From: Arctopsyche grandis
Lineage: Eukaryota > Arthropoda > Insecta > Trichoptera > Hydropsychidae
Assembly: GCF_051622035.1 (NCBI RefSeq)
Contig: NC_135361.1
Coordinates: 24,235,205-24,299,204 of the forward strand
Direction of reading: 5' to 3'
DNA: 64,000 bases
The notes below the pieces were generated by a model. That model was not told where the DNA came from. It searched no databases and saw only the letters and a program-made list of their open reading frames with translations. Numbering within the stretch: the stretch's first letter is position 1; the number at the start of each line of letters is the position of its first letter. Below are positions 13,063 through 25,989 of this stretch, piece by piece. The position numbers and the translations under genes are program-made.

Positions 13063-13140
13063 CTATAATCTTATAATCTGTATTTATTATGTGTCTCTAT
13101 AATCTGTATTTATTATGTGTATCCATAGATGTCTCTATGA
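13063..13140. repeat. Short tandem duplication (TCTATAATCTGTATTTATTATG)
   Basis: A ~30-40-bp unit containing CTCTATAATCTGTATTTATT is repeated about twice at the 3' tail of the preceding SINE. SINE tails commonly carry such short repeats. Confidence 0.5.
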
Positions 13141-13159
13141 TTATTTCTGTACTTGATTG

Positions 13160-13275
13160 GCGCACCGACATCTCAGCTCAAACCAACTTAGCGCCGACCT
13201 TTCGGCGCAGACAACTCAGCGCAACGACAACTCAGCGGATGACAATTCAGCGCATGGACTATTCAGCGTAAAATC
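13160..13275. repeat. Degenerate ~16-bp minisatellite (GACAACTCAGCG)
   Basis: GACAACTCAGCG or a close variant begins near 13210, 13226, 13241 and 13257, with weaker copies upstream (CATCTCAGCTC, CAACTTAGCGC). The period is 15-16 bases. It yields short open frames in two phases, which I regard as by-products. Confidence 0.7.
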
Positions 13276-13454
13276 AATTTTTTCAATAAGTTTCAAATGC
13301 GTTTTCAAAAATAATTACTGTATTGAAATTGTCGGTCATATCTACATGATAATTTCATAAATGCGAATAAATTTATTTGATACTCTTTGTGCCTTTGTGC
13401 TCGGTTTAGAAACCCTGCTTAAAAATAAATTTTTGCGGCTTTAGTTGAGAAAAA

Positions 13455-13800
13455 TCCAAAAAAAGATCCAAGTCGATCATTTCTTATCAGAGTTTGCCAA
13501 TTTATCTGATTTTCATTGTTGAAACGGTTCCTCAAATTGGCAAAAATCATCTTACCCGCTGTCACAAATATCTGAATTTGATTTATGACAATATGTAAAA
13601 ATGTATGTACAAGTCTAAATCTATAGATGTCTCAATAGATTAATTAATTAAATAATTAATTAATTATTAATTTTTGTTCTTCGGCCTCTCGAAATACAGA
13701 GATTTATGTAATAAAAATGCTACAATGTTTGTGATTAAGTGTCTACCTGTCAGGCCTTCTTGGTATATATCTATGTAAAAATAAAAATCATTGTATAGAA
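13455..13800 (+). repeat. SINE copy 2 (headless, long-tail form)
   Basis: The body signature CAAGTCGATCATTTCTTATC, AGAGTTTGCCAATTTATC, GAAACGGTTCCTCAAATTGG and CTTACCCGCTGTCACAAATA is followed by a long tail ending GGCCTTCTTGGTATATATC. The same tail recurs at 33.8 and 34.15 kb. The tRNA-like head is missing. Confidence 0.7.
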
Positions 13801-14590
13801 AAGCTTATTCATAATTGAAAATCGCGACCAAAGCAAAATCACTGATAATATTTCTCCAATCTAATACAAAAAACCTTCTAATCAGTTTGTTCTTTATACG
13901 ATACGATTCCGTTCCACCGATGTGAATCAAATTTTACACAGTCACCTTTCAAGACCCTTAGGGAATTACATGACATGACATTTAAACACCCCCATCCTCA
14001 AAATTCGTCCTTGTCATAGAACGAAAGCAATTAGTACAGCGCGTCGAGACATCTACATATAATACATACCTCTTTTCATCCCATTTATGGCTGTCCGTGA
14101 AAGATTTCAGGTGATCAAATCAATACCGAATAAATCTCTTCCATATGCATCCAGAAGAGCGCACATCAAAATTTAAATTTCATATACATAATGTATGAAA
14201 ATTTAAATTTTGACCCGATCCACCTCAATTCATTACATACATAAATAAAATATTGGACCGCTTTACCACCCAGCAATATGTGGACAACTCGGGAGGGATG
14301 GTTCGATGAACATGTCCAAACTTGACATGATGGATTTCGGCAAGTCCGAGTCCCTAATCGAACCAACAGGACACTATCCAGGACTAGATAATACGCGAAG
14401 ACAAATGACCCATTCTATGTCTATTTGTCGAGAATGTGGAGCACGGTTTCGCTGACATTCGCAGACGCACACCAGTGACACTTTGGACAGTTATATGTAG
14501 TGTAATTTGAATCAGATTCTGACTCAGACGACGCTTGCGGTAAGTAACCAATATCCATATCCACATGTATGATATGTACATACGTAGACA
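13801..14590. other. Non-coding; contains a ~46-bp near-perfect palindrome at 14166-14212
   Basis: Bases 14166-14212 (CAAAATTTAAATTTCATA and its complement) form a hairpin-capable inverted repeat. The rest, including 14260-14590, is moderately GC-balanced but has no gene structure that I recognise. Confidence 0.45.
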
Positions 14591-14598
14591 CTTCAATG

Positions 14599-15077
<479 letters not shown>

Positions 15078-15340
15078 TTACAATATAATCGAATATGTAC
15101 ATTATGGCGTAACTTCGCATAATTACATTATCCGAGACTCTCGTAACGGGTATTGAGTGCCGACGTATTTTCTGTTGAAAGCTCGCCACGCTGAAAATTC
15201 CAACAACATTTCCAACTAGAATAATTTTGAAATCCAATAGAAAGCAGGTGTAAAAATTGTAGCTAATCCAAACAAGCCTTAGATCACTACCCTAGGTTTC
15301 GAGTTTTGTAAAGGTGTGCTTAGACTGGGTCTACGTGAAT

Positions 15341-15686
15341 TTACAGAAAACGCAAATATCGGAAGGCAAAGATCGAAAATCGAAAGATCTTAAGTCGAAA
15401 GATCTAAAAAAATGGTGCATGGTAAACGGTACATACTCACTTAATTTGCGCGAGCAGGATACAACAGGAACAAGAGGAACATGCTTTTCCTCCCGTATTC
15501 TGCGCGCGCACATTAACACGAGAGGAAAAGCATGTTCCTCTTGTTCCTGTTGTATCCTGCTCGCGCAAATTAAGTGAGTATGTACGTGAGTATGTACCGT
15601 TTACCATGCACCATTTTTTTTTGATCTTTCGACTTAAGATCTTTCGATTTTCGATCTTTGCATTCTGATATTTGCGTTTTCTGTAA
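15341..15686. mobile_element. Foldback MITE with ~150-bp arms
   Basis: The left arm starts ACAGAAAACGCAAATATCGG and runs through GATCTTAAGTCGAAAGATC and AATTTGCGCGAGCAGGATAC to about 15492. The right arm, about 15522-15686, is its reverse complement and ends GCGTTTTCTGT. The spacer is about 30 bases. No coding capacity is present. A single-arm relative is at 58197-58440. Confidence 0.9.
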
Positions 15687-15689
15687 TTT

Positions 15690-17400
15690 AACATTCTGTC
15701 AAATCACGGAGACCGGTTTAGACTATGTAATATACGTATCTTGCAACAATATAAAATAAACAAAAGAAGTCTATGTATTAATGAATGTATTTTTCCAAAA
15801 GTAGTTCCATCTTCTTCATTGTTGTTAAAATGTAATTGCCCACAATCTAAATGCCAAGACACAATCTAAATTACTCGGCAGTTAAGGATTTTCATCGAGA
15901 AATTCGGCTAAGGCTATAAAAATTCAGAAATTCCGGTGTAAACCAGTCTTTATAAACATTGACACGGATTACACGACCCATGTTCAATGCATTTTGTTTC
16001 AATGCTACCTGGAAAGGCTTAGCGGGTAGTATTCTTGTTTATTTTTTACATACATATTCAAAAAACTACGCCCATCGACGTATTTCAGGCTGATGGACTT
16101 GTTGGAAAAACGCCGATCGGCGTTGGTCAGCATTCAAAGGGTTAATGGAATATTTAGGGCCTAACACATGCCCTAAATATTCCGAGTGCATATTGGCGTG
16201 ATGATATGTATATGTACGTGCGACTATTTTCTAATGCCGAGTGGCAAAACTTTGGATATACACGATTTATATCACTTAAAGGTTCATTATTATAGTCTTA
16301 TCTATTTAAATAATCTGATAACGCGTTGATAAGGGAAAGACAACATTGCAAACAAACTAAACCCTACAAATATAGGTACACACATATGTACGTACATATA
16401 GTAGCTAACTACTATTCATTTAATACTTGTGTTGATTTTGTTTTATATTAATTATGTACAGACTACTATGTACATATTTTTATCGCTATTTTTACAGTAA
16501 CCAGTGAATCTATGCATTTAATTTTACAAAAAAGTCTCAGAATGAGAAAATTTGACAACCGCATGACTCCAAATAAAGTGTCAAAGTGAATTCATCTACA
16601 CATGTTAAAATAATATGAAATCAGTATGTATTTACGTTTTCAGATTATATTTGTTATGTAACTACAAAAGGACATAAACGTATGTACATATATGTACATA
16701 TGTATGTAGATACGAAAAATTAAATTAAACCTGTTACTTAAGGTGTGTTTTAATTAAAGTTAAAACGGAAAATTGCAACATACATATCTATTTATGCACA
16801 TGCAAATTTTTATAACCGCTTTTAGAACAATACAGATAAGAAACACATGTAAGCTATATATTTTTTTAATAATTAAAACTTAATCAAACTTAAATGCGCG
16901 TTTCCGCTTCTGGGTAGATACCGTGGACCATATTTAGAGTTTTCCTGTTCTAAAAAAAAAATAATAATACAAAAAAAACGTATTAAAATGGAACACCGTA
17001 GCAGTGACTATGAGAGAGAAAATTGTTATTTTGTTTGTGCTTATCAGGAGATTTTTATCGAGTTTAAATTTGATACGTTATATTTAAATTTGATGGTCAA
17101 AATTACGAAATAAAAATCATATTCAGATTGGAAACATACATATGTACATCGTACAAATAATAATTACTCCCAGAACACACATTGCGATGTTTCGACCTAT
17201 ATTTTTCAACGTCACATTAATATCATAAGTCAGTCGCGTGAGTTCGTAATTAACATGAATTGCTCGAAATATAATTTGGTTAAAAGCATTGTCGACAAAC
17301 GGGAACAATTTTCGAAAACGTACAAACAAAACTGAATACTCACCACAGTCGAATGCACTTGAGACGAAATTCAAACAAACTCAATGGCAGTTATTTTACT
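15690..17400. other. Non-coding; contains a hairpin and one piggyBac-like end
   Basis: Near 16087-16145 the sequence reads CGCCGATCGGCG, then GGTCAGCATTCAAAGGGTTAA. This resembles the right end of a TTAA-inserting element, although no left end was found. It is followed by a 15-bp-stem hairpin (GGAATATTTAGGGC...). I see no gene in the rest. Confidence 0.4.
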
Positions 17401-17640
17401 GTCTATTTAATATACATACAGTTCGACAAACGATCGATCGTCGAAAATTTCACAAGTTGAAATGAAAACCGAAATCGCGGGACGAATCGGTCTTTTGGCG
17501 TTTTTGTGAAACTTTTGCGTAATTCGCGTGTGCAAAATGGCAAAGTCGCGAACGCGTCCGAACCGCGAGCGTCCCGCGGACCACACTGAGGACGCTTTGT
17601 CCCGCGCTTTCAACACTTGACTATCTGCGCAAGTTCAAAA
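17401..17640 (-). other. CpG-rich segment, possible promoter or first exon
   Basis: This short GC-rich island (GCGTCCGAACCGCGAGCGTC) in AT-rich DNA has a 69-codon minus-strand frame at 17407-17616 starting LKARDKASSVW. I recognise no domain and see no strong donor, so it may be a 5' UTR or regulatory element, or chance. Confidence 0.25.
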
Positions 17641-17931
17641 CCAACACCCAGGTCATTGTAGAATTGTTCACACACTTTGTGGATGTTGTCTCCCAACTGA
17701 TAAAATTCCAATTGGATGTAAAAATTATAAATAAAAAAACTTCAGAGTCGTATTATATATTTACATACATATATGACGATCTTTTAAAAATAGTCATTAG
17801 GCATCAATACTATCGTTTTATATTTGTAAACTACATACATAAAAGTAAAGTTGTGCCCGTTTATTTATTGGAAAGGAATTGATACACGAATTAAAATAAA
17901 GTTAAATCATCTATCTATGTACATACATATA

Positions 17932-18274
17932 TCTAAATATATAAAAATTAATGTCTGAATGTGTCTCGAATAGACTCCTAAACTACTGAACCGATTACGA
18001 TGGAACTTTCAGGATTTGTTGTATGCATGTCCGGGAAGATTACTGTTAAAAAAAACGAGAAGAAACGGGAACGGAAACGGGAAAAACGGGAATGAGTGTC
18101 ATTGCAACGCTATAATTTCAAATGTTTTCTCGTCGCGACCAACGTGTTCGCTGCGTTTTTCCGACAATTGGGAACGGGAACGGGAACCATAACCGGAACG
18201 AGAATGGGAACGGGAACGGGAAAGGGAATTGCATGCGTTATTGTGGCTTTGCAACGCATGCCGGGTTCAGCTAG
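17932..18274 (+). mobile_element. Non-autonomous Helitron
   Basis: It begins TCTAAATATATAAAAATTAA after an A and includes the common Helitron 5' segment CTACTGAACCGATTACGATG. It ends in a hairpin (GCATGCG ... CGCATGC) followed by CGGGTTCAGCTAG and then T. The 5'-TC, the 3' hairpin plus CTAG and A/T insertion site fit Helitrons precisely. It contains GGGAACGG-type short repeats inside and no Rep/helicase frame. A truncated relative is at 38253-38430. Confidence 0.85.
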
Positions 18275-18295
18275 TCATACATAAATTATCGCTAT

Positions 18296-18890
18296 TCTGT
18301 CTGTGTGTCTGTCTGTCTCTCATTTGAATCTACGTAAGAATAAATTACGCATATTTAGTGGTACTTTACCACGATGAGAAAATTAGAACATTTAAACCAA
18401 CACATTCAGCCCGGCGCATGATTTCATACTTTTGCCCATGTGGCGGCACTGTCACGCGTATCGGCAACCAATTACGCGTGACGATATTAAATCACTTTAT
18501 ATAATGAGTTGTCCCTAAATCTTTAGAACTTTATAGGAATTTTAGCGTTGGGTTGCTCAATGAAGTGGAACCGTAAAATTATAGTCTGCTATAGCACTAT
18601 CCGCGTGGCCACCGGTGGTACAAGCCGGGTTGAACGTGTTAAGATAAATTGCTCACTGGAGTAGGTCAGCTTGTACGTACAAGGCTTAAACTTACATATA
18701 TAATATCACTACTCTGTGTTTCTATCTGTCTGTCTGAGATAACGCTCGCCGTACTATAATAGTCGTTTCGATTCGACATACATATATACGACACAGCTAA
18801 ACCACTGCCAAAACGTATATACGAATACAACAACAAATACAAAAAACTTCTATACATATGTACATATATACTCTTTGCTACCAATGTTTT
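18296..18890. repeat. Dispersed repeat R-A, copy 1 (interrupted)
   Basis: Two blocks, 18325-18400 (ACGTAAGAATAAATTACGC) and 18639-18890 (GTAGGTCAGCTTGTACGTAC), match the reverse complement of one continuous stretch at about 37295-37625. In this copy they are separated by a 238-bp insertion. No coding function is apparent. Confidence 0.75.
18401..18638. mobile_element. MITE inserted into repeat R-A
   Basis: The ends are imperfect inverted repeats: CACATTCAGCCCGG at the left and CCGGGTTGAACGTG at the right. The homologous copy at 37.5 kb lacks these 238 bases, which gives an empty site (CCAACTTAAGATAA). TTAA follows the right end, but no intact left TTAA copy is present, so the family is uncertain. 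Confidence 0.65.
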
Positions 18891-19048
18891 CACTTAACAG
18901 ATAATTTATGATATTTATTTCTATTAAAATTTTATTTAATTAATTAATTTTTCTATCAGTAGGTAGCTTTTACAATTTTTTTCATATTAAACATTTCAAT
19001 ATATTTATATTTAAAAGGCAATTGAAAAAAATACGAATGTACATCGAA

Positions 19049-19150
19049 TGTATAGCGTTCTTACGATGTAAAAAATGTACATCGTAAGAACGCTATGGAA
19101 ATGTTATGACACGAGGTAACCTTTTACAGCTGACATATCAAATTTCAATA
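19049..19150. repeat. 17-bp-stem hairpin plus a short dispersed repeat
   Basis: TAGCGTTCTTACGATGTA and its exact complement flank a very short loop at 19052-19095. The following ~55 bases (GACACGAGGTAACCTTTTAC) recur at 22215-22285. This looks like the end of a small foldback element. Confidence 0.65.
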
Positions 19151-19234
19151 ATGCTCATATTACAATACTAGTTCATACAAAGTAATACAAAAAATAAATG
19201 TCTTTATATAGATATATCATCATCATTATCATCT

Positions 19235-19690
19235 ACAGCCGCTCACCATCACTGCTGGATGAGGGCCTCGTCGTCTTCACACACTTCTAGTCGTCTCTGT
19301 TTTACGCAACTCTCATCCATATCACCCCACACATTTTTCAAATTTATTTTATCCATCTTCCCTACGGTCTTCCTTTTGCCCTCTTACATTCTCTCGGGTA
19401 TCATTCTAGCATTTATATTGTCCATCTTTCGTTCGTTCTTCTAGCCACGTGGCCCGCCCATTGCCATTTCAATCTCTTTACTCTATCCACTATGTATCCC
19501 TTGTCATACTTCTCACCCACGTATTCCGCTTCCAGTCTTTCCTTGTTATGCCAAGCATACTCCGTTGCATACCTCTTTGAGGGCATTGGACTTTGCGTAG
19601 CATCTTGGCGTCCAATTTTCAAGTTTCATAACCAGACGTCATCACTGGCAAAACGCATTGATCGAAGATCTTTTTCTTCAGGCATGTGTA
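19235..19690 (-). pseudogene. Decayed RTE-type LINE C-terminus
   Basis: The minus-strand frame at 19413-19622 reads VKRLKWQWAGHVARRTNERW, the usual RTE C-terminal motif (KRLKWxWAGHxAR). Further downstream on the same strand, with frame changes, it continues into a GRPxxRW-like region and VWGDMDESCVKQRR. Frameshifts make it a relic. Confidence 0.75.
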
Positions 19691-19699
19691 TATATGAAA

Positions 19700-21070
19700 T
19701 ATATAAAATAAGAAGATACGTGTATTTGACCGTTTTTGTGAAGATTTGAATGGATGACCGCTATAAACGCCATGCTTGAATTGCTAGTAGTGCGTATGGT
19801 GTGATTCGCTGTTTAAAAAACATTATTCTGGCAACATTCACTGTTTAAAATAATACTTCGGGTGTCAATTGACACATTGAATAAACATTACAATCTATTT
19901 AAAAGTTGTGCCATATCAAGGTTACGTTAAATAAAAATAATTATTTTAAAAAAATACTTAATACATACATACATACATTATAGTACCACATATGTCTTCT
20001 ACCATCGAATTCAAGTCGAAATTGTGGCTTTCATTTATTTTTTCCTGTTTATATATTGTATATTATATTTATAATGTGGCGTAATTGTCAATACATCGTG
20101 GTTAAAATTTAATAATGGCTGCAAATCGCAGAAAAAAATATCATAACTCTTCTACATATGTACATACATGTATTTATAAAAAAGTTATACCTTCAATATT
20201 ATCAACCAAGTCGATAATTGAATGAAACGTATACTGATTAAGATAGTATGGCAAATTAACGGATTTTGGTACCGAAGACAAAAACTTTGGAAAGTTTCTA
20301 ATGCATATTTTTAATATATTCTTGTAGGTTCTATGATTATTCCCCACACGAGTATTGCCGTGGCAAATTATGTACATTCATACATATGTATGTACATATC
20401 TATTGAGTACAGAGTTGTTATTAAAATGGTATACAAAAGTAAGATTTATGATTGAATTCTTATTATCATGACGATATTCAATAATTAAATCTACGTACAT
20501 ACATACTTATATCCAACTTTAAAAATATATCTACTAAATCATCGTTGCATGTTTATACACAAAAATATAATACATACACATGTCGTTTCGTTTAATTTCC
20601 TAATTCTTATTTTAAAATTCTGTACGAAAACAATTTTCGTCTTCAAAATATTAGTACATCCACATGAAATACAATCAAACGATTCACACATCACATACGA
20701 AATTGAACAGATCTGTGAATGATCAAATTAGATTATAATATATACACACATATGTGCACATGTCTACACTTTAAACAATGCAAACATATATTAGATGTGC
20801 ACATACATACATAGATGGGCACATATATGTATATATTCTTGAACGAACCAAGGAAGAATAAATAATGCGACAACTTTACACAGTTACAACGACAGTTAGA
20901 AAACAATTTTTCAATCAAGCGTATGTACATTCATACATATGCAATGATATCCTTCAACTAGAATCGTTCAAAAATAGAAATGATACCACAACTTGATACC
21001 ATTATACTATGACTATACATAAATATTAATTTTAAAACAATTCGCATAGTAGATTTTTATTTGCGAAAAC
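19700..21070. other. AT-rich non-coding DNA
   Basis: No gene or element was recognised. CATACATATGTATGTACA runs are frequent (19965, 20160, 20380, 20740-20830). Confidence 0.4.
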
Positions 21071-21098
21071 TAATCATATATATAAAGACGGTAATCTG

Positions 21099-21175
21099 TG
21101 TGTGTGTGTGTGTGTGTGTGGGTGTGTGTGTGTGTGTGTGTGGGTGTGTGTGTGTGTGTGGGTGTGTGTGTGTGT
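21099..21175. repeat. (GT)n microsatellite with GGGT interruptions
   Basis: About 75 bases of GTGTGT with periodic GGGTGT. It lies just inside the left end of the Helitron-like element. Confidence 0.95.
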
Positions 21176-21235
21176 CCTAACTCTCGCCGAACATAATGAA
21201 CGAATCGATAAAAATCGATTAATTCATTTTTCGAC

Positions 21236-21605
21236 GAGACGACTTTGTCGCGACTCGAACCGATCACCCCAAATAGCCTGAATATGGGTCTAATGAGCTA
21301 ATGGTCTCGGACATCGCGCCAAATCCAATTTTTCATTTCGCCTTTTTTTTTTAAACATTAATTGAAATATTCCTTCTCGCCATATAAAAATACGTAATTT
21401 TAATAATTTCATTTAGCGAGGTTTTGAACCATTTTTTTTTCTTTTCATATAAAACAATTAAATATATATTTTTAATTGAAATTATTGAAATTAATTTATA
21501 TTTTAGCGATATTTGAAAAATAAAATTAATTCCAAAACGCGGGATCGAGCTGGGGTCCTCGCGTTCAGAACATTCACGCTAACCACTACACTGCGGTCTC
21601 GATAG
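21236..21605 (-). repeat. Two tRNA-like segments (SINE heads)
   Basis: On the minus strand, 21605-21539 reads GTAGTGGTTAGCGTGAATG followed by CCAGCTCGATCCC, an A-box/B-box-like pair. A second pair at about 21325-21236 reads TTAGCTCATTAGA and GATCGGTTCGAGTC. Neither folds into an obvious full cloverleaf by eye, so I call them SINE- or pseudo-tRNA-derived, not functional tRNA genes. Confidence 0.5.
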
Positions 21606-21678
21606 AAAAAATGCTTTAAATTACGTACATAATATTCGATTACCCTTTACATGTATGGGGAACCAATCATTCGCATAT

Positions 21679-21760
21679 CTTCGGCTTTCGTCGACAATCG
21701 ACAATCGACTTCGGCTTTCGTCGACAATCGACAATCGACTTCGGCTTTCGTCGACAATCG
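21679..21760. repeat. 3 x 30-bp tandem repeat
   Basis: The unit CTTCGGCTTTCGTCGACAAT plus ten bases starts at 21679, 21709 and 21739. The copies are nearly identical, so the expansion is recent. Confidence 0.95.
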
Positions 21761-21767
21761 AAAAATT

Positions 21768-22000
21768 TTTTTTTTTAATTTTTTTCATATTGTTCATTAT
21801 TTTCATATTTTTCATTTTTTTCAGTTTTTTCAGTTTTTTTCAGTTTTTTTAATTTTTTTTAATTTTTTTAAAATTTTTCATCTTTTTCATTGTTTCCATT
21901 TTTTTCAGTTTTTTCATTTTTTTCATATTTTTCATTTTTTTCATATTTTTCATTATTTTCATATTTTTCATTTTTTTCATAATTTTCATTTTTTTGTGCC
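21768..22000. repeat. TTTTTTCA-type low-complexity tract
   Basis: About 230 bases of T-runs broken by CA, CAT or CAG. On the minus strand it encodes Met-Lys repeats, which I treat as an artefact of composition. Confidence 0.95.
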
Positions 22001-22199
22001 TTTGTCTTTCCGAAACCAGTCGATTCCATATCTTTAACTTTATTTTTATTCGAGTTTCAATTTCTTTTCGAAACCACCCGTTGAAGTCAACGGGCCCTAC
22101 ACTAGTACATATATAAAAACACAGGTAGTTATGTACTTGATATACCACATATATGTATGTATGTAGTATTTACATACACCAATTTCGACCAAAACATAT

Positions 22200-23100
22200 C
22201 CTTTACAATTTAAATATATCGTAGAACGCTATGGAACAGTTATGACACGAGGTAACCTTTTACAGCTGACATCAAATTTCAATATATAGGTATAAACCCA
22301 AATAAATAAACAGTAGATATATGTACATACACGTACTTCTGCATGTATAAACACTATTAACCCAAATATTATAGCAATTATACGCTCATTTAGATACATA
22401 TAAATAAGTGTGTATAGCACTAGTCGGAAACATGAAAGAACTTTAGGGCGGGGGTGGGAGGGGGAGGTAACTCTCAGTTTTGGGCGAATTTTTCGTTAAG
22501 GAAGTAACCTTCGAGCTGGCATACGTCTAAACCTGTTATCGCCAATGAGGAAAATATAAAACGAAACTAGAAGCTGTATAGGACCCGACTGTCGACCAAA
22601 TTGAGGGTTTATTGAATTGTTCAACCAATTAGGGAGGTAGGAAGGTGGATGGCAAACCACCCCAGAAAGCCTTCTGTCCAACGCACATTTAAGCGTGGTA
22701 GCTTCCGATGATGTTTTCAGCTCACGTACTCTACTCAGTCAACTGTTTTTCCTACCCGCAAGCGTTAGAGCCAATAGTGAACCAGCGGCACTAAAAATTC
22801 ATTAAAGTCAACTACAAATTACTTCTTTGTAAAATTATTAAGTTTTCATTTTTTTTACTTTATATTGTGTTAAATGAGCAGTATCAGTTATAACAAAATT
22901 ATTTAAAAAAAAAAGCAGAAGTTCATAGCGGGAAAATTCAAGAGGGTCATTACTAGACATCGGATGAACGTCGGGGTAATTGCAAATAAAAATACACTGT
23001 CTCAGTAGTGTTCAGCAAGTTGTAGCAAGAGAGAAAAATTCCTGTTAAAAATGGCTTTTCTGCGAAATTAATAATAGCAACACCCTCTACCGCGATCCTT
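22200..23100. other. Non-coding, GC-variable; contains a G-run at 22443-22467
   Basis: Bases 22215-22285 repeat the segment at 19085-19150. The run GGGCGGGGGTGGGAGGGGG at about 22447 fits a G-quadruplex pattern. Bases 22480-22790 are GC-balanced, but I recognise no gene in them. Confidence 0.45.
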
Positions 23101-23149
23101 AGGCGTTACTTTATCACTCTCAGTAACCATAAGTCATCTCTAAAAATAC

Positions 23150-23335
23150 TTAGGTTTCCAAAATAAACTACATTTTTGGGAATACTATTCAATATTAACC
23201 ACTATGTTTGAAAAGACAGAATCTCTAATCAATTTGTTCGATATTTTCTTTTAGGAGTCTGAGAGAGTGACCTCTAAGATGAGTGTTGTCATTGAACATT
23301 AAGAAATTTATCAATCTTTATCAAGAAATTTAAAA
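23150..23335 (-). pseudogene. Second relic of the CR1/L2-like LINE
   Basis: On the minus strand, NDNTHLRGHSLRLLKENI is followed, after a frame shift, by LNSIPKNVVYFGNLSIF. These correspond to the RGHxxxL and WNSLPxxVV...SLxxFK blocks of the relic at 1.8-2.2 kb. Confidence 0.65.
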
Positions 23336-23338
23336 AAA

Positions 23339-23530
23339 TCAAAACAAATCGATTATACTGGAGAAGCTAAATTTTTTGGCCCCGGAAAACCATAGGGTTT
23401 TACGAAAACATGAGATCTTGTTGCCCATTACGGCTAGAACACACTTGCTCATGAACTCGCCCCTCTCGAGAGGTGTTCGACTCCTTAACTTACTGGCGCA
23501 TTCCTTGGATCTCTTCAATGCCAATTATGG
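23339..23530 (-). pseudogene. Possible hAT transposase C-terminal relic
   Basis: The minus-strand frame contains PLERGEFMSKCVLAVMGNKIS, which can be aligned by eye with the SERxFSxAGxxxxxKRxxL core of the hAT dimerisation domain. The match is weak and there are no intact ends. A similar ERGxFMS segment occurs at 38.77 kb. Confidence 0.3.
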
Positions 23531-23539
23531 TGAGTTGGT

Positions 23540-24759
<1,220 letters not shown>

Positions 24760-25640
24760 TATACATATATACATCTATATCTATATTCGTACATACATAG
24801 CCTGAAGCGGAAATGCTAATTTTAGATTTCCCATGATAGACCCAGTGGAAAACTTGCATCGTATCAAAAAAACGTTAGATAAAAAATTTAAAACAAAACA
24901 AAAATTTAAAAATTTAAAACAATGTCCTGTACAATGTTTAAACAATGTTTAACCAATCGATTTATCTCGAAAAAAAATTTTTTTTTTCATATATCTTATT
25001 CTTTAGAATAGTTTTGATTTTTTTAATGTTTAAAAATAAAATAAAGGCTCAATAGTCACCTATTGCAAATTAAGTAAGTCGATTATGATTACTTTTGACC
25101 AGGGGCGTCATTTGGGGGGGGGGGGCTGGAGGGGAGGGGACCCCCCCTCTAGATTTGAACGGGACTATCCGCGTTGTTTAATGTATTATTATGAATTTGT
25201 AGTATAATACTAAAACAACAAAAATAGAATATTGTTATATTCTTTAGAACACTGTCAGGTATAAACACGTCGATTATTCACAGAAAAAAATGTTAGCTCC
25301 CAAATATGTTTTGTTTTGTTGATTTGAAAGATATTTGTAAAACTCGTTTATCTTTTAAAATTATTTTACTATTAATATTATCGAAAAACGAATCGATTTT
25401 ATTTTTTTCCATCTTTTGACTTTCCATTTAGTCACTTTCCTTGCAGTGACGGCCTCCATAGAGACATCTATTGATAAATTTGACAAACTTTTCAAACATT
25501 TTCGCAGCATTTTGATTTATTTATTTTATGCAATCAATCATGCACACTCGTCTAAAAGATTGCTCCAACGTAATGAGTGTGCTATGCAGATTAAGAATTA
25601 TTAATTATATATGTATATTTACAGGTATACACCTATTTAT
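24760..25640. other. Non-coding; G/C homopolymer patch at 25099-25150
   Basis: CAGGGGCGTCATTTGG followed by a run of 13 G, then GGAGGGGAGGGG and seven or more C. The first bases look like one end of a hAT-type element, but I found no partner end. The rest is AT-rich without genes. Confidence 0.4.
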
Positions 25641-25659
25641 TTGCATTAAACACGACATC

Positions 25660-25985
25660 TATGGTTAAACTTTGTACAAAATTAATATAAAAAAGTAATA
25701 TATGTACAAGTCAAATGCAAACATCGATTGGACAAATATGCAGCATTTATACAAATCGATATACTGAATAATTCGGATTTTTTTGAGAGATATAAGAGAT
25801 GGTTGCCAATTTGTTGGAACCGTTTCAATGAAATCAGATAAATTGGCAAACTCTGATAGGAAACGATCGACCTTGGAGTCACATATCAAAGGTCTGGCCA
25901 ACAGCACACACCAGTAATACAACCCGTGACCACACTATTGAAAGCATTACATGCTTACCATTGATCTATGCTACTGGTTTGTATT
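25660..25985 (-). repeat. tRNA-derived SINE, copy 3
   Basis: On the minus strand, AACCAGTAGCATAGATCAATGG leads into a head with B-box-like GGTCACGGGTTGTATTAC. The signature GACTCCAAGGTCGATCG, AGAGTTTGCCAATTTATC and GAAACGGTTCC follows, as in the other copies. Confidence 0.75.
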
Positions 25986-25989
25986 TGTA

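Larger units (their letters stand above)
21074..22105 (+). mobile_element. Probable composite non-autonomous Helitron (~1.03 kb)
   Basis: It starts with TCATATATATAAAGACGG after an A. It ends with the hairpin CCCGTTGAAGTCAACGGG, then CCCTACACTAG before T, which is the Helitron 3' pattern. Inside are a GT microsatellite (21099-21175), two minus-strand tRNA-like segments, a 3 x 30-bp tandem repeat (21679-21760) and a TTTTTTCA-type low-complexity tract. It encodes no protein. A shorter relative with similar ends is at 35188-35686. The limits are inferred from termini only. Confidence 0.65.

Noticed and set aside
21236-21605. Possible functional tRNA genes
   Set aside because: A- and B-box-like motifs exist, but no complete acceptor and anticodon stems can be traced, and the segments sit inside a mobile element.
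21679-21760. CRISPR-like regularly spaced repeat
   Set aside because: It is a direct 30-bp tandem repeat without spacers in a eukaryotic genome.
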